From Steroidobacter denitrificans (GTDB lineage Bacteria; Pseudomonadota; Gammaproteobacteria; Steroidobacterales; Steroidobacteraceae): 64,000 bases of DNA. This document shows, piece by piece, positions 17,591 to 28,553 of this stretch. Every line of letters begins with the position of its first letter. Position 1 is the stretch's first letter. The notes below the pieces were generated by a model. It had not been told where the DNA came from and ran no database searches. It saw only the letters and a list, made by a program, of their open reading frames with translations. The DNA lies in contig NZ_CP011971.1 of assembly GCF_001579945.1 (NCBI RefSeq), positions 2,072,001 through 2,136,000 on the forward strand. Direction: 5' to 3'. The position numbers were made by a program, and so were the translations under genes.

Positions 17591-18133
17591 TCAAGGCTTC
17601 GATGCGGGCTTGGCCGCGCCGGAGCGAGCCTGCAAGGCACTGAGCACCTGCGGGGTGATATCCAGGGATTCGTTCACGTACAACACGCCGTCGCCGACCA
17701 CCAGATCGTAGCTGGAAGAGCGCGCGAACGTCTGCACCTCCTGCAACAACGAACGCTGCAGCTTACCGAGTTCTTCATTACGGCGCAGATTCAGATCCTC
17801 GACATACTCGTTCTGTTTGCGCGCCAGATCGCGCTGCCCATCCCGCAGTTCCTTCTCTGCATTGCGACGCTCGTTCTCGGCCATGACCGCGCCGTCGCGC
17901 TGCAGTTTTTCCTCCTTTCCCTTCAGATTCTTCTGCTGCGCAAGGATGTCGCGCTGACGGGGAGCGAACTCGTCCTGCAGCGCCTGCATGGCCTGCTTGG
18001 CCTGCGGCGCTTCCTCCAGCAGCCGCGGGATATTGACCACTGCGATCTTGGTCTGCGCGGACGCGGTACCCCCGGACGCCAGCAGCACCGCCGAAATCAA
18101 TGCGACCGTACCCAGTCTGCTCAAACGTGCCAT
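17591..18133 (-). CDS. skp: periplasmic chaperone Skp/OmpH
   Basis: 180-residue periplasmic chaperone that escorts outer-membrane proteins to the BAM complex. It has a signal peptide (hydrophobic segment, cleavage after about ASAQ, residues 24-27), then KIAVVNIPRLLEEAPQ, a long charged coiled-coil from about 50 to 125 (the tentacles), and the strand SSYDLVVGDGVLYVN. Length is near the usual 161-180. It follows bamA by 57 bp, as in most gammaproteobacteria. Confidence 0.95.
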   Translation of the reverse strand: MARLSRLGTVALISAVLLASGGTASAQTKIAVVNIPRLLEEAPQAKQAMQALQDEFAPRQRDILAQQKNLKGKEEKLQRDGAVMAENERRNAEKELRDGQRDLARKQNEYVEDLNLRRNEELGKLQRSLLQEVQTFARSSSYDLVVGDGVLYVNESLDITPQVLSALQARSGAAKPASKP

Positions 18134-18190
18134 AAGCGATGGACCTCGAAGTTCGATATTGAGAAATAACCTAGTCCAGATGGCCCGGAT

Positions 18191-20758
18191 TCAAAATGCC
18201 TGGCCGATCGAGAACTGGAAACCTTCACGCTCATCTCCATACTTGATGCCATCGCCGCTCTTGGCATTGAGCGCGACGGCATAGCTGAAGCGAAACACGC
18301 CCAGCGGCGCCAGCCATTGCACGGCGATACCCGCCGACTGCTTCAGATCATCATAACTGAACTTGTAATCCACCGGGGTGCCGACCCGGTTCCCATCGCT
18401 GTCGATCGTCTGATCGGCACCGAGAAAATTGATGTGCTGGTCGGAGAATACGTTGCCGATATCGAAGAACAGGCTGAAACGGGCGCTGTTGGCCCATTTA
18501 TCGGGCATCGGCAGCAGCAATTCGGTCTGTGCCACGAGCTTCATGTTGCCGCCGTAGGGCCGGCCGAAGCTGTCCTTGGGTCCCAGGCGCGACTCGCGGT
18601 AGCCGCGTACCGAGTCCGGGCCGCCGGCAAAAAACTGGCGATACGGCGGCAACGCCGTGGCATCACCCAGCGCCCTGCCGTAAGCCGCCTCGAAATTGAA
18701 CATCAAGGTGAGGCCGCGCCAGACCGGTACGAACTGCAGATAGTCATAGGACGTCGTCCAGAACTCCACCTCGCTGCCGGGCAGCGTATAGCCCACGTTG
18801 AAGCGATGCCGCGCCCCGCGCGTGGCGAAAATCGCCCGATTGCGCGAATCGTAACGCCAGCCCAGGTTCAGCTCGAAGGTGTCGAACTTGCTGCTGACCA
18901 CCTCGTAGTCGTACTCGTCGTCGCAGTCACCGTCGATCGTCACATATTCGATGCAGCGTGAACGCGGATTGCCGTTGTTGCGCACCCAATCGACCGCCTC
19001 CATGGCGCTGCCGCCTTCCGTGGTCGCCAGTTCGGCGCGCTGAGCCGATACGCCGATGCCCAGATACTGGAATTCGGTAATCGGCCAATCATAATTCAGC
19101 CCCAGAGTAATCGTCTCGGTACTGAAATCCGAGGCTGCGGAAGTGAACTGCGTCACGTCACGATAGCCCAGGGAAACGGAGCGCTGCATTTCATCGATCG
19201 TGGTATAGCGATCGGTGTGCGAGAAGCTGAAGGACTTCGCGTAGCGGCCTGAATTGATTTCCGCAGCGATCCGATTGCCCGTGCCCATGAAATTCGAATG
19301 CACGAAGTTGCCGTTCAGGATGACGGACTGGGATTCGGAATAGCCCACGCCGCCGCCGAACTGGCCCGGCAATCCCTCTTCAATCTGGAAGTTCACGTCC
19401 ACCAGGTCGGCTGCGCCCGGCACCTGAGCCGTCTCCACATCCACCTTCTGGATGAAAGGCAGCCGTTGAATACGCACCTTGGAGCGCTCCACCGCCGCAT
19501 TGGACAGGTAGGCGCCTTCCAGCTGGCGCATTTCGCGCCGGAAGACTTCGTCGTTCACGCCGCTGGTGCCGTTGAAGTTCACGCGCCGCACATACACCCG
19601 GCTGTGAGGATCGACGACAAAGGTCAGCGAGATCTCCTTGGTTTCCGGATCGCCCTGAGGCACCGGATCGATCGTCGCGAACGCGTAGCCATCCACGCCC
19701 AGGCGCAGCTTCATGGCCTCGCTGGAGCTGGTGATCTGGCGCAAAGAATAAGTGTCGCCGGGCTTGATGAAAATCAACCGACGCAGCTCTGATTCCGGCA
19801 CGACCGTGTTACCGGCGATCTTGATGTCCGAAATCCGGAATACATCGCCTTCATGCACGTTGATCGTGATGAATATGTCGTCCTTCTCCGGTGCGATCGC
19901 CACCTGTGTGGAGGTTACGCCGAAGTTGGCATAGCCGCGATCCATGTAGTAGGAGCGCAGCTTCTCCAGATCGCCCGACAGAGCCTCGCGCGCATAGCGA
20001 TCGTTCTGTTTGTACCAGGAGAGCCAGTACGGGGTTCGCAGTTCGAACTGTTCCAGGAGCTCCTTGTCGTCAAAGGCAGTATTGCCGGCGATATTGATCT
20101 GGCGAATGCGCGCACGCTTGCCTTCGTTTACATCGATCGTCAGTTTCACCTTGTTGCCCGGAACCTCCTCGACCGTCGTATCGATGCGCACGGCATACTT
20201 GCCCCGGGAGAAATACTGGTCCGTGAGGTACTGCTTGACCTCATCGAGCACCGACTGGTCGAAGGTCTTGCCGGTCGCCAATCCCACGTTGCGCAAGGAC
20301 TTCTGCAAGTCCTCGGTCTTGATATCCTTGTTGCCCTTGATCTCGAAGCTTTCGATCGAAGGCCGTTCGAGAACCGCGATCACCAGGGTGCCGCCGTCGC
20401 GGCGAATCTCCACGTCGCGAAAAAATCCGGTCGCGTACATCGCTCGCAAGGCTTCGGCGATACGGCGCTCATCCAACCGATCACCGATATTGACCGGCAG
20501 GTAGTTATAGACCGTACCTTCCGAAATACGCTGCAGACCCTCGATGCGGATGTCTCCCACGACGAAACCGGGCGCCGCGGGAAGCGGCGCGGCGGGCGCC
20601 GCAGATCCCTGGTCGGATATTTGGCCGGATATTTGGCCGGATGTCTGGCCTGATATCTGCTCCGGACCGGCAACGATGCTTTGCGCAAGCGTGCTGTCGG
20701 CACACGCGCCCGAGGCGGCGACCGCCAGCGTCGCGTGGATGATGGCTCTCAAACGCAT
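18191..20758 (-). CDS. bamA: outer-membrane protein assembly factor BamA
   Basis: 855-residue core of the beta-barrel assembly machine. A signal peptide (to about AQS, residue 27) is followed by a low-complexity linker, residues about 34-50, made by a 12-bp tandem repeat (SGQT/SGQI units). Five POTRA domains come next, starting FVVGDIRIEGLQRISEGTV. The C-terminal 16-strand barrel has the conserved VRGYRESRLGP loop and ends in Phe (SIGQAF). Length is slightly above E. coli (810), partly because of the linker. It lies 8 bp after rseP. Confidence 0.98.
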   Translation of the reverse strand: MRLRAIIHATLAVAASGACADSTLAQSIVAGPEQISGQTSGQISGQISDQGSAAPAAPLPAAPGFVVGDIRIEGLQRISEGTVYNYLPVNIGDRLDERRIAEALRAMYATGFFRDVEIRRDGGTLVIAVLERPSIESFEIKGNKDIKTEDLQKSLRNVGLATGKTFDQSVLDEVKQYLTDQYFSRGKYAVRIDTTVEEVPGNKVKLTIDVNEGKRARIRQINIAGNTAFDDKELLEQFELRTPYWLSWYKQNDRYAREALSGDLEKLRSYYMDRGYANFGVTSTQVAIAPEKDDIFITINVHEGDVFRISDIKIAGNTVVPESELRRLIFIKPGDTYSLRQITSSSEAMKLRLGVDGYAFATIDPVPQGDPETKEISLTFVVDPHSRVYVRRVNFNGTSGVNDEVFRREMRQLEGAYLSNAAVERSKVRIQRLPFIQKVDVETAQVPGAADLVDVNFQIEEGLPGQFGGGVGYSESQSVILNGNFVHSNFMGTGNRIAAEINSGRYAKSFSFSHTDRYTTIDEMQRSVSLGYRDVTQFTSAASDFSTETITLGLNYDWPITEFQYLGIGVSAQRAELATTEGGSAMEAVDWVRNNGNPRSRCIEYVTIDGDCDDEYDYEVVSSKFDTFELNLGWRYDSRNRAIFATRGARHRFNVGYTLPGSEVEFWTTSYDYLQFVPVWRGLTLMFNFEAAYGRALGDATALPPYRQFFAGGPDSVRGYRESRLGPKDSFGRPYGGNMKLVAQTELLLPMPDKWANSARFSLFFDIGNVFSDQHINFLGADQTIDSDGNRVGTPVDYKFSYDDLKQSAGIAVQWLAPLGVFRFSYAVALNAKSGDGIKYGDEREGFQFSIGQAF
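20611..20658. repeat. 12-bp tandem repeat inside bamA
   Basis: Four 12-bp units (consensus GGCCGGATATTT on the plus strand) lie at 20611-20622, 20623-20634, 20635-20646 and 20647-20658, the first two nearly identical. In bamA they encode repeated Ser-Gly-Gln-Ile/Thr blocks between the signal peptide and the first POTRA domain. Copy-number change would keep the frame. Confidence 0.85.
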
Positions 20759-20766
20759 GCGGCGCC

Positions 20767-22170
20767 TTAGTTCAAATGTCTTGCGATATCGTTATAAAAG
20801 GCCAGGCTCATCACCAGTATCAGCATCATGATGCCGATCTGCTGACCTAGCAGCTGTGCACGCTCTGAGACCGGTCGCCCCTTCACCAGTTCCGCGAGTT
20901 GGTAGACGATCTGTCCGCCGTCCAGAATCGGTATCGGCAACAGATTCAGCACGCCCAGGCTGATACTGATCAGTGCCAAGGTACTCAGGAAAATACGCCA
21001 GCCCTGACGCGCGGCATAACCTGTCGTTTCGGCGATACTGATCGGGCCGGAAATCGCTTTCAGCGATACGTTGCCGGTCACCATGCGCCCGATGATGCGC
21101 AGCGTGAACAGGGAGGTATCCCAGGTCTTCGCCGCCGCCTGCCTAACCGCCGCCAGCATCCCATATTTTTGCACGGCGAGCATATCCTGTACCGTCAGGC
21201 CGCTTTCGCTGGGCAACAGCTGGTTGGCCGGCGCAATGCCGATACGCCCGACCGGTCGGCCGGCCACGAAGTCCTCGCCGATGGTGATCGGCAGTTCCAG
21301 GATCCGGCCATCCCGGCGCAGTTCGAGTTCGACGGTCCGGCCCATACCGGGTTCGACCAGTCCGACCAGGGCTGCAAAGTCGCCGACCGGCTCGCCGTCG
21401 AACGCCAGGATTTCGTCGCCCTCGCGCAAGCCGGCGCGCTCCCCTGCGCTTCCCGGCATGACCCGCCCGACGATCGCCGCCACGCGCGGACGCCAAATGT
21501 CGAATCCCAGTCCAGCCAGCAGCGCGCCGGGCTGGGTCAGTTCGCGGCTGCGATCCCCCGCATACAGCGTGAGCGTGCGCTCCTCGCCTGCCTTGCCGCG
21601 AACCCGCAAACGAATCGTACCGTCGTCGATCAAGTCCTCGAGGATGCGCAGCCCGACGGCCTCCAGGGTCGGCGTGGGTGTTCCTGCAACCGCCAGGATC
21701 TCGTCTTCTTCGCGCAGGTCGGCGCGCGCGGCGATGGAATCCGGCGCCACGACCCCCACGATCGGCCTGAGTCCAGGCACGCCCGCCGCGAACAGCACCC
21801 AGTACAGCAGTATTGCGAAGATCAGATTGGACGCCGGGCCGGCGAGCAGCACGATGATGCGCTTCCAGACAGGCTGACGATTGAATGTTCGCGGCAATTC
21901 ATGCGGCGCGACATCACCCTCGCGCTCGTCCAGCATCTTCACGTAACCGCCCAGCGGAATCGCCGCCACGACGTACTCGACCGCATCCCGGCCATGGACG
22001 CGTTTCCACAGCGGCCTGCCGAAGCCGATCGAGAATCGCAGTACCCGGATCCCCAGGCGGCGAGCGGCCCAGAAATGTCCGAACTCATGCACCGCCACGA
22101 GCACGCCGATCGCCACCACGAACGTGACGATCGCGATCAAAAATTCCAGCGGACTATCGGTCGATATCAT
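20767..22170 (-). CDS. rseP: RIP zinc metalloprotease RseP
   Basis: 467-residue inner-membrane site-2 protease that cuts the anti-sigma factor RseA within the membrane to release sigma-E. It has the zinc motif HEFGH in [16 protein letters not shown] near residue 26, two PDZ domains (about 120-310), and the third metal ligand in [13 protein letters not shown] near residue 415. Hydrophobic segments flank these motifs. E. coli RseP has 450 residues. The ATG overlaps the dxr stop as ATGA. Its place next to bamA and skp fits the envelope-stress role. Confidence 0.97.
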   Translation of the reverse strand: MISTDSPLEFLIAIVTFVVAIGVLVAVHEFGHFWAARRLGIRVLRFSIGFGRPLWKRVHGRDAVEYVVAAIPLGGYVKMLDEREGDVAPHELPRTFNRQPVWKRIIVLLAGPASNLIFAILLYWVLFAAGVPGLRPIVGVVAPDSIAARADLREEDEILAVAGTPTPTLEAVGLRILEDLIDDGTIRLRVRGKAGEERTLTLYAGDRSRELTQPGALLAGLGFDIWRPRVAAIVGRVMPGSAGERAGLREGDEILAFDGEPVGDFAALVGLVEPGMGRTVELELRRDGRILELPITIGEDFVAGRPVGRIGIAPANQLLPSESGLTVQDMLAVQKYGMLAAVRQAAAKTWDTSLFTLRIIGRMVTGNVSLKAISGPISIAETTGYAARQGWRIFLSTLALISISLGVLNLLPIPILDGGQIVYQLAELVKGRPVSERAQLLGQQIGIMMLILVMSLAFYNDIARHLN

Positions 22171-23414
22171 GCACTTACTCCTGCCGCGGCGATCACCGCG
22201 GCCTGCGCCTCGCGCCGTGCCCAGGCGTCGGCGGCCAACACGTCGTCGAGCGAATGCGCCGCTGCCTCATCATGGCGTTCCAGGACCGTCTCGACCACCA
22301 CCGGGATATCCATGAACGCGAGGCGCCGCTCCAGGAAAGCTCCCACGGCGATCTCATTGGCTGCATTGAGCGCCGCCGGCGTGGTGCCTCCAGCCTCCGC
22401 CACCGCCCGCGCCAGCCGCAGACTCGGAAAGCGCTCGAGGTCCGGTGCCTCGAAATCCAGCGGCGCCGCTCGCAGGATATCCAGGGATTCTACACCGGAG
22501 GCCAGCCGTGACGGCCACCCCAGCGCGTGAGCGATCGGGGTGCGCATGTCGGGATTGCCCATCTGCGCCAGCACCGAGCCGTCCACGTATTCGACCAGCG
22601 AGTGCACGATGCTCTGCGGATGCACGACGATCTCGATCTGCGCGGGCGGCAGGTCGAACAGCAGACAGGCTTCGATCAGTTCCAGCCCCTTGTTCATCAG
22701 AGTCGCAGAATCCACCGAAATTTTGCGGCCCATGACCCAGCGGGGATGTGCGCAGGCCTGCTCGGGCGTGACCGTGCGCAGCGCCCGGACCGGGGTGCGC
22801 AAAAAAGGTCCGCCGGAAGCCGTCAAGAGAACCCGGCGTACCCCTTGCGGTGCCCGCCCCGAGCCCGGCAACCCGCCGGCCATGCATTGAAAGATGGCAT
22901 TGTGCTCGCTGTCCACCGGTACCAGGGTGGCGCCGCCTTCACGCACCGCCTGCATGAACAGAGGGCCGGACATGACCAGCGCCTCCTTGTTCGCCAGTAG
23001 GATGCGCTTGCCGGCGCGTGCCGCGGCCAAGCTGGACGCCAGCCCCGCTGCGCCCACGATGGCGGCCATGACGATCCCGACATCCTCATGCGCCGCGATC
23101 TGGATCAGCGCCTGGGCGCCCTGCAGCACCTGGGTGCCGGAACCTGCAGCACGCAGCGTCTGCGCCAGGACATCGGCGGCGGCGGCATCGACCACTACCG
23201 CAAAGCGCGGCCGATACATCAGGCATTGCTGGCGCAGACGCTCGACATTGCTGTTCGCCGCCAGCGCCACGACACGATAGCGGTCACGATGCCGCCCCAG
23301 CACGTCCAGCGTATGTACGCCGATGCTGCCCGTCGATCCCAACACGGCGACGCCGATGGGCTCCGCTGGATCGGCCGGCTCCGGTACGGTGGACAGGATG
23401 CGATTCGGCTTCAC
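22167..23414 (-). CDS. dxr: 1-deoxy-D-xylulose-5-phosphate reductoisomerase
   Basis: 415-residue enzyme of the MEP isoprenoid pathway, making MEP from DXP with NADPH. It has the NADPH-binding start [40 protein letters not shown] and the substrate loop SGGPFLRTP. The start is GTG 23414, which overlaps the cdsA stop as GTGA. It has about 20 extra N-terminal residues before the conserved strand. In E. coli dxr precedes uppS; the frr-uppS-cdsA-dxr-rseP order here is the pseudomonad arrangement. Confidence 0.97.
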   Translation of the reverse strand: MKPNRILSTVPEPADPAEPIGVAVLGSTGSIGVHTLDVLGRHRDRYRVVALAANSNVERLRQQCLMYRPRFAVVVDAAAADVLAQTLRAAGSGTQVLQGAQALIQIAAHEDVGIVMAAIVGAAGLASSLAAARAGKRILLANKEALVMSGPLFMQAVREGGATLVPVDSEHNAIFQCMAGGLPGSGRAPQGVRRVLLTASGGPFLRTPVRALRTVTPEQACAHPRWVMGRKISVDSATLMNKGLELIEACLLFDLPPAQIEIVVHPQSIVHSLVEYVDGSVLAQMGNPDMRTPIAHALGWPSRLASGVESLDILRAAPLDFEAPDLERFPSLRLARAVAEAGGTTPAALNAANEIAVGAFLERRLAFMDIPVVVETVLERHDEAAAHSLDDVLAADAWARREAQAAVIAAAGVSA

Positions 23415-24223
23415 TTGAGCAACAGCCCCAGCCGTTCCAATCCCAGCAGGAACATGGGTGCGGCCGCCGTGATGCTGTCGATGCGATCCAGGACGCCTCC
23501 GTGTCCCGGCAGCAAGGTTCCGCTATCCTTCAATCCGGCGTGCCGCTTGAACATGCTTTCAGTCAGATCTCCGATGATCGAGGCCGCCACCACCGCCACG
23601 CACAGGCCGATGAACCCGGCCGGATTCGTCAAGCCGGGATCCGCCGAGAACCATGCCACGCCGATCGCCGCCATCCCTGCAGAGGCCAGCAACCCGCCGC
23701 ACACGCCTTCCCAGGTCTTACCCGGACTGACCTGCGGAGCCAGCTTATGGCGCCCATAGCGGCGGCCGACGAAATAGGCGCCGATATCGGCGGACACCGC
23801 CAGCAGCAGTAGAAACAACATCAATGCAGGCGCCATCGCATGCAAGCGAACCAGTGCCAGCCAGGCGGGTACCAGCACGAACAGTCCGGCGACCCCGGCG
23901 CTGAGCCGGTTCACGCGGCGCGGCGCCACGACCACCCAGATCAAGGCAAGCAGCCACCACGCCAGCGTGACGTACAACAGCCCGTGCAGCGCTCCGCCGC
24001 GGTCCAGCCACCACCACGCGGCTGCCAGACAGACGGCGATGCAGCCTACATAGGCCCATCGAGCTGAATGCCGCGTGAAGCCGGGAAACACGGACCATTC
24101 CCATGCGCCGGCCAGCACTGCCGCCGCCAGTACCGCCATCAATATCATCTGCGGCAGAAACAGGATCGCCAGGACAGCCGCGGGTCCCAGGATCAGGGCC
24201 GTGATGACGCGTTGGCGCAGCAT
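23411..24223 (-). CDS. cdsA: phosphatidate cytidylyltransferase
   Basis: 270-residue polytopic membrane enzyme that makes CDP-diacylglycerol from phosphatidate and CTP. Several hydrophobic segments are followed by the C-terminal CDS signature: [20 protein letters not shown] then GVLDRIDS. Length fits (E. coli 285). ATG 24223 abuts the uppS stop with no gap. GTGA overlap with dxr downstream. Confidence 0.96.
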   Translation of the reverse strand: MLRQRVITALILGPAAVLAILFLPQMILMAVLAAAVLAGAWEWSVFPGFTRHSARWAYVGCIAVCLAAAWWWLDRGGALHGLLYVTLAWWLLALIWVVVAPRRVNRLSAGVAGLFVLVPAWLALVRLHAMAPALMLFLLLLAVSADIGAYFVGRRYGRHKLAPQVSPGKTWEGVCGGLLASAGMAAIGVAWFSADPGLTNPAGFIGLCVAVVAASIIGDLTESMFKRHAGLKDSGTLLPGHGGVLDRIDSITAAAPMFLLGLERLGLLLK

Positions 24224-24973
24224 CTAGGGGTGCTCGTCCGCACGGCGGACGGAGGGTCCGGGAACACGTCCGAAACGCCGCTGGCGCCCGCCAAAGTATT
24301 CGATCGCGGCATCCAGTTCCTGTTCGTCGAAATCCGGCCAGAGCGTGTCGCAAAAATACAGTTCCGTATAAGCCAGATTCCACAACAGGAAATTGCTGAT
24401 ACGCCGTTCTCCGCCGGTACGGATCAACAAGTCCGGATCCGGCAGTCCGTGCAATGCCAGTTGTGCCTCCAGGCAATCCTCATCGATCGCCTCGATCGCC
24501 AATTCGCCGGCCACGCAGCGGCGCGCCAGCGATCTGGCCGCCTGGGTGATATCCCAGCGTCCTCCGTAGGCGATCGCGACGACCAGGATCATGCGCCGGT
24601 TGCCGGCCGTCAGTGCCGCCGCCGCCGCCATGCGCTCGCGCAGTCCGGCATTCAACTGCTGCGCATCACCGACAAAACACAGGCGGATATCGTTGCGATG
24701 CAGTTGTTCGACTTCCTGATCCAGCGCTTCGAGAAAACGCCTCATCAGCATGGAGACTTCGTCCCGCGGCCGTTGCCAGTTCTCACTCGAAAACGCGAAC
24801 AGGGTGAGTACCTCGACGCCGCGTCGAGCGCAGTTCTCGACGATCCGCTTGACCGCCCGCACCCCCATGTGATGACCGGCGGGGCGAGGCAAGGCGCGTG
24901 CCGCGGCCCAGCGGCCGTTGCCGTCCATGATGACCGCTATATGCCGCGGTAGCGCGCGTGTCCTGCCAGTCAC
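24224..24973 (-). CDS. uppS: (2E,6E)-farnesyl-PP-specific undecaprenyl diphosphate synthase
   Basis: 249-residue cis-prenyltransferase that makes the C55 lipid carrier for peptidoglycan and O-antigen. It has the family start HIAVIMDGNGRWA with the catalytic Asp, then LTLFAFSSENWQRP and the late motif DLLIRTGGERRISNFLLWN. Length matches E. coli (253). The start codon is GTG 24973 with a weak ribosome-binding site. It lies 111 bp after frr. Confidence 0.97.
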   Translation of the reverse strand: MTGRTRALPRHIAVIMDGNGRWAAARALPRPAGHHMGVRAVKRIVENCARRGVEVLTLFAFSSENWQRPRDEVSMLMRRFLEALDQEVEQLHRNDIRLCFVGDAQQLNAGLRERMAAAAALTAGNRRMILVVAIAYGGRWDITQAARSLARRCVAGELAIEAIDEDCLEAQLALHGLPDPDLLIRTGGERRISNFLLWNLAYTELYFCDTLWPDFDEQELDAAIEYFGGRQRRFGRVPGPSVRRADEHP

Positions 24974-25084
24974 CGTACGGGATCCGCTGCTTCGAGCGCT
25001 GGGAGGATCTGCCTCGGTGAGCTGTTTCGGCCGGAATTCGTCATGAGAATCCTCGGGGAGGGAGGCGAGCGGAAGTGCGAGCCT

Positions 25085-25642
25085 TCAAACCTGCATCAGT
25101 TCTTTTTCTTTCTCTTCCAGAACCTGCTCGATCTCGGCGATGTGCTTGTCGGTCAATTTTTGTACATCTTCCTGGGCTCGCCGTTCATCATCCTGCGACA
25201 GCAGCTTCTCTTTTTCCATTTCCTTGAGATCGCTCATCACGTCCCGGCGTACGTTACGTACGGCAACGCGAGCATTCTCCGCCTCGTGGCGCACGACCTT
25301 GGCCAGATCGCGGCGGCGCTCCTCGGTCAACGGCGGCATGGGCACGCGAATGACCGTGCCCGCGGTCGCCGGCATCAATCCCAGGTCCGATTTCATGATG
25401 GCTTTTTCGATGGCCTGCACCATGGTCTTCTCCCACGGCGTGACCGTCAGCGTCCGCGCGTCCTCCAGTGCGATATTGGCGACCTGTGTCAGCGGAACGT
25501 CGCTGCCGTAGTAGTCCACCCGGATATGCTCGAGCAGGCTGGTGTGGGCCCGGCCGGTACGCAGGCGCTTCAGTTCGTTGCGCAGGGAGGTCACGCACTT
25601 CTGCATGCGCTCCGCAGCGTCTTTCTTGATGTCATCCAGCAT
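25085..25642 (-). CDS. frr: ribosome recycling factor
   Basis: 185-residue RRF that, with EF-G, splits the post-termination ribosome. Typical segments are [32 protein letters not shown], and [20 protein letters not shown]; the length is exactly the family norm. It lies 45 bp after pyrH in the same direction. Confidence 0.98.
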   Translation of the reverse strand: MLDDIKKDAAERMQKCVTSLRNELKRLRTGRAHTSLLEHIRVDYYGSDVPLTQVANIALEDARTLTVTPWEKTMVQAIEKAIMKSDLGLMPATAGTVIRVPMPPLTEERRRDLAKVVRHEAENARVAVRNVRRDVMSDLKEMEKEKLLSQDDERRAQEDVQKLTDKHIAEIEQVLEEKEKELMQV

Positions 25643-25687
25643 GACTGTTCTCCCGGGGCGTTCGGTGGGGGCGTTCGGTGAGGGCGT

Positions 25688-26473
25688 TCAGGCGTTGGTG
25701 ACGAGCGTGCCGACATCCTCGCCGCGCACGATGCGCAGCAATTCCCCTGGCGCCGTCAGGTCGAACACTCGCAGCGGCAGATCGTTGTCGCGGCACATGA
25801 CGATCGCGGTGGCATCCATGACATCGAGACGATCGGCCAGCACCTGATCGAAAGTCAGGCGCGAGTAGCGTGTGGCGGCCGGATTGCGCATGGGATCATC
25901 GGAATAGATGCCGTTCACCTTGGTCGCTTTCAGCAACAGATCGGCATTGATCTCGATCGCCCGCAGGCTCGCCGCGGTATCGGTGGTAAAGAAAGGATTG
26001 CCGGTTCCTGCCGCCATGATGGTGACCCGGCCTTTTTCCAGATGCCGTACGGCGCGGCGGCGAATATATTCCTCGCATACCTCGTTGATGCGGATCGCGG
26101 ACATCACTCGCACATATGAACCCAGGGCCTCGAGAGCATCCTGCATCGCCAGGGAATTCATCACCGTGGCCAGCATGCCCATGTGATCGCCCGTGACCCG
26201 GTCCATGCCGACGCGGGCCAGGCCGGCACCGCGAAAAATATTACCCCCGCCGATGACGACGGCCACTTGCATGCCCAGGCGGGTGACCTCGCGGATCTCC
26301 AAGGCGATACGCTTGAGCATCTTGGGATCGATGCCGTAATCCGCCTCCCCCATCAGCGCCTCGCCGGACAGTTTGAGCAGAATGCGCTGCAGTCCCGCGC
26401 CCCCTGCGGATCCCGACCGCGATCCCTTGCTCGGCTGCGTACCGGTCTGTCCTGCCTGGACCGTAGTGCTCAT
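25688..26473 (-). CDS. pyrH: UMP kinase
   Basis: 261-residue bacterial UMP kinase of the amino-acid-kinase fold, making UDP. It has [45 protein letters not shown] and [16 protein letters not shown]. The usual length is 240; about 28 Ser/Gly-rich residues precede the fold. The start is ATG 26473; further in-frame starts upstream would run back through the terminator palindrome. It is separated from tsf by that palindrome. Confidence 0.97.
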   Translation of the reverse strand: MSTTVQAGQTGTQPSKGSRSGSAGGAGLQRILLKLSGEALMGEADYGIDPKMLKRIALEIREVTRLGMQVAVVIGGGNIFRGAGLARVGMDRVTGDHMGMLATVMNSLAMQDALEALGSYVRVMSAIRINEVCEEYIRRRAVRHLEKGRVTIMAAGTGNPFFTTDTAASLRAIEINADLLLKATKVNGIYSDDPMRNPAATRYSRLTFDQVLADRLDVMDATAIVMCRDNDLPLRVFDLTAPGELLRIVRGEDVGTLVTNA

Positions 26474-26525
26474 CGTGAATGCCCGCCCGACCTGTGAATC
26501 ATTGCGCCATGGTATCCCCGTCATT

Positions 26526-26561
26526 ATATGAAGAACCCCGCCGCGGCGGGGTTCTTCATAT
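26526..26561 (-). terminator. 36-bp perfect palindrome between tsf and pyrH
   Basis: The 36 bases are their own reverse complement: an A-rich arm with GAAGAACCCCGCC, then GGCGGGGTTCTTC running into CATAT. This GC core with A- and T-rich flanks is a good intrinsic terminator or attenuator, downstream of tsf in the direction of transcription. It probably ends or reduces rpsB-tsf transcripts before pyrH. Confidence 0.75.
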
Positions 26562-26618
26562 CGGTTGCGGCTCGCAAGGTCGCTCTTCCGAGGCGCCGTC
26601 CGCCGGCCCCGTGAGCCG

Positions 26619-27518
26619 CTAGGGCGTCGACTTCGCGCTTTCCACCTGTTTGCGGACTTCCTCGGCGAAGTCCTCCTGTTTTTTCTCGATGCCGGCACCC
26701 ACCTCGTAGCGCACGATCGATGCGACTTCTCCGCCCGCGTTGCGCAGGTATTGTTCGACCGTCTGCTTGTCATCCTTCACGAAAGGCTGGCCGAGCAAGG
26801 TGATCTCGCCGAGCCACTTGCGCACCTTGCCCTCGACGATCTTGTCGACGATCTCCTGGGGCTTGCCTGCGCTCTTGGGGTCGTTGCGTGCCTGTCCGGC
26901 AAAGATGTCCCGTTCACGGGCGATATCCTCGGCGGGTACTTCGGCGGCGGAAACGCGCAGCGGATTGGTCGCCGCCACGTGCATGGCAATGTCCTTGGCC
27001 ACGGCGTCATCGCCGCTCTTCATGGCGACCAGCGCGCCGATACGCGTACCGTGCAGATAGCTGCCGACGATCGCCGCCTCCACCAGTTCGAAACGGCGCA
27101 CGCTCATGTTCTCACCGATCTTCGCGATCAGCGCCCGGCGCGTATCTTCGATCGAGGACCCGCCGTCGACGGGCAGTGCCGCGAGCGCCTCCAGATCCGC
27201 CGGCCGGCTCGCCAGCGCCGCGCGGGCAACGGCCGCGGCGAACTGGATGAAGTCGTTCTCGCGGGCGACGAAGTCCGTCTCGCAGTTGACCTCGACGATG
27301 GCGGCACATTTGCCGTCCGTGGAGCGTTCGATGGCGATGACGCCTTCGGCAGCGATCCGCGAGGCTTTCTTGTCGGCTTTCGCCAGGCCGGCCTTGCGCA
27401 TCATCTCGGCCGCGGCATCGAGATCGCCCTGGGTTTCGACCAGCGCTCTCTTGCATTCCATCATTCCTGCGCCGGTGCGTTCGCGCAGCAACTTCACCGC
27501 TTCAGCTGTAACGGCCAT
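26619..27518 (-). CDS. tsf: elongation factor Ts
   Basis: 299-residue nucleotide-exchange factor for EF-Tu. The N-terminal domain has [19 protein letters not shown], and the core has [16 protein letters not shown] and HVAATNPL. E. coli EF-Ts is 283. It lies 3 bases after the rpsB stop, the usual rpsB-tsf pair. Transcription then meets the palindrome at 26526. Confidence 0.98.
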   Translation of the reverse strand: MAVTAEAVKLLRERTGAGMMECKRALVETQGDLDAAAEMMRKAGLAKADKKASRIAAEGVIAIERSTDGKCAAIVEVNCETDFVARENDFIQFAAAVARAALASRPADLEALAALPVDGGSSIEDTRRALIAKIGENMSVRRFELVEAAIVGSYLHGTRIGALVAMKSGDDAVAKDIAMHVAATNPLRVSAAEVPAEDIARERDIFAGQARNDPKSAGKPQEIVDKIVEGKVRKWLGEITLLGQPFVKDDKQTVEQYLRNAGGEVASIVRYEVGAGIEKKQEDFAEEVRKQVESAKSTP

Positions 27519-27521
27519 GGA

Positions 27522-28553
27522 TCACTCCGCTCCCGCATCACCGCCGGCCGGAGCCGCGGGGACGCTCTCAGCTGCCGCGGCCTCAGCTGCCGCGGCGGCC
27601 GGCTTGTGCTTGGCCAGCGCCGCCTGGCGCCGCGCCATGAACTCTTCCGGCGAGACATCCGCCTCGACGTCATCGACTTCCGCCGCCACGACCGCCTCGA
27701 CCGGCTCACCGACCGCCAGTTCCGGCGTCTTGCGGCGCGTCGGCGTTTTCTTTTTCACGGCGGCGGTCCTGGCCGGCGCGGCACGGCGTGCCGGGGCACC
27801 CGGCTTGGCCCTGGGCCGACCTTCCTCGTCGAGCTCGACAAATTCATCCTCGCCCGCCGGCACTTCCGGCAGTGCCGAACGGCCCTCCAGCACGGCATCC
27901 GCCATGCCTTCGGCGTACAGTTGGATGGCGCGCATGGCATCATCGTTGCCCGGTACGACGTAGTCCACATCGTCGGGCATGCAGTTCGTGTCGACGATCG
28001 CAACGACTGGAATGCCCAACTTCCTTGCTTCGTGGATCGCAATGCGCTCGTGGCCGACGTCGATCACGAACAACACGTCGGGCAGGGATTCCATGGCCTT
28101 GATGCCGCCCAGGCTGCGCTCGAGCTTTTCGCGCTCGCGGCGCAGGCCCTGTGCTTCGCGTTTGCTGTGCTGCTCGAGCAGGCCGTTGCTGGCCATCTCG
28201 TCCAGCGTCATCAGGCGCTTGATGGACTGACGCACGGTCTTGAAGTTCGTCAGCATACCGCCCAGCCAGCGATGGCTGACATGGGGCATGCCGCAGCGAT
28301 TCGCCGCTTCCCGAACGGCTTCGCGCGCCGAGCGCTTGGTGCCGACGAAAAGAATCCGTCCGCCGTCGGCGGCGACCTGGCGAATGAAAGCCGCGGCCTC
28401 GTTGTACAGCGGCAGGGATTTTTCCAGATTGATGATATGGATGCGATTGCGTTCCCCGAAGATGTAAGGCGCCATCTTGGGGTTCCAGAAGCGGGTCTGG
28501 TGTCCGAAATGGACACCCGCTTCCAGCATCTGCCGCATGGACATGCTGGCCAT
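27522..28553 (-). CDS. rpsB: 30S ribosomal protein S2, long C-terminal extension
   Basis: 343-residue S2. The core matches the family ([67 protein letters not shown]). E. coli S2 has 241 residues; here about 100 residues follow the core. They are basic then acidic, Ala-rich and low-complexity ([12 protein letters not shown], then an Ala/Glu tail), with a 15-bp duplication at 27568-27597. ATG 28553 follows AAGGAG at 8-base spacing and was preferred to an upstream start at 28658. Its 5' leader of about 150 bases may carry S2 autoregulation, as known in gammaproteobacteria. Confidence 0.97.
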   Translation of the reverse strand: MASMSMRQMLEAGVHFGHQTRFWNPKMAPYIFGERNRIHIINLEKSLPLYNEAAAFIRQVAADGGRILFVGTKRSAREAVREAANRCGMPHVSHRWLGGMLTNFKTVRQSIKRLMTLDEMASNGLLEQHSKREAQGLRREREKLERSLGGIKAMESLPDVLFVIDVGHERIAIHEARKLGIPVVAIVDTNCMPDDVDYVVPGNDDAMRAIQLYAEGMADAVLEGRSALPEVPAGEDEFVELDEEGRPRAKPGAPARRAAPARTAAVKKKTPTRRKTPELAVGEPVEAVVAAEVDDVEADVSPEEFMARRQAALAKHKPAAAAAEAAAAESVPAAPAGGDAGAE

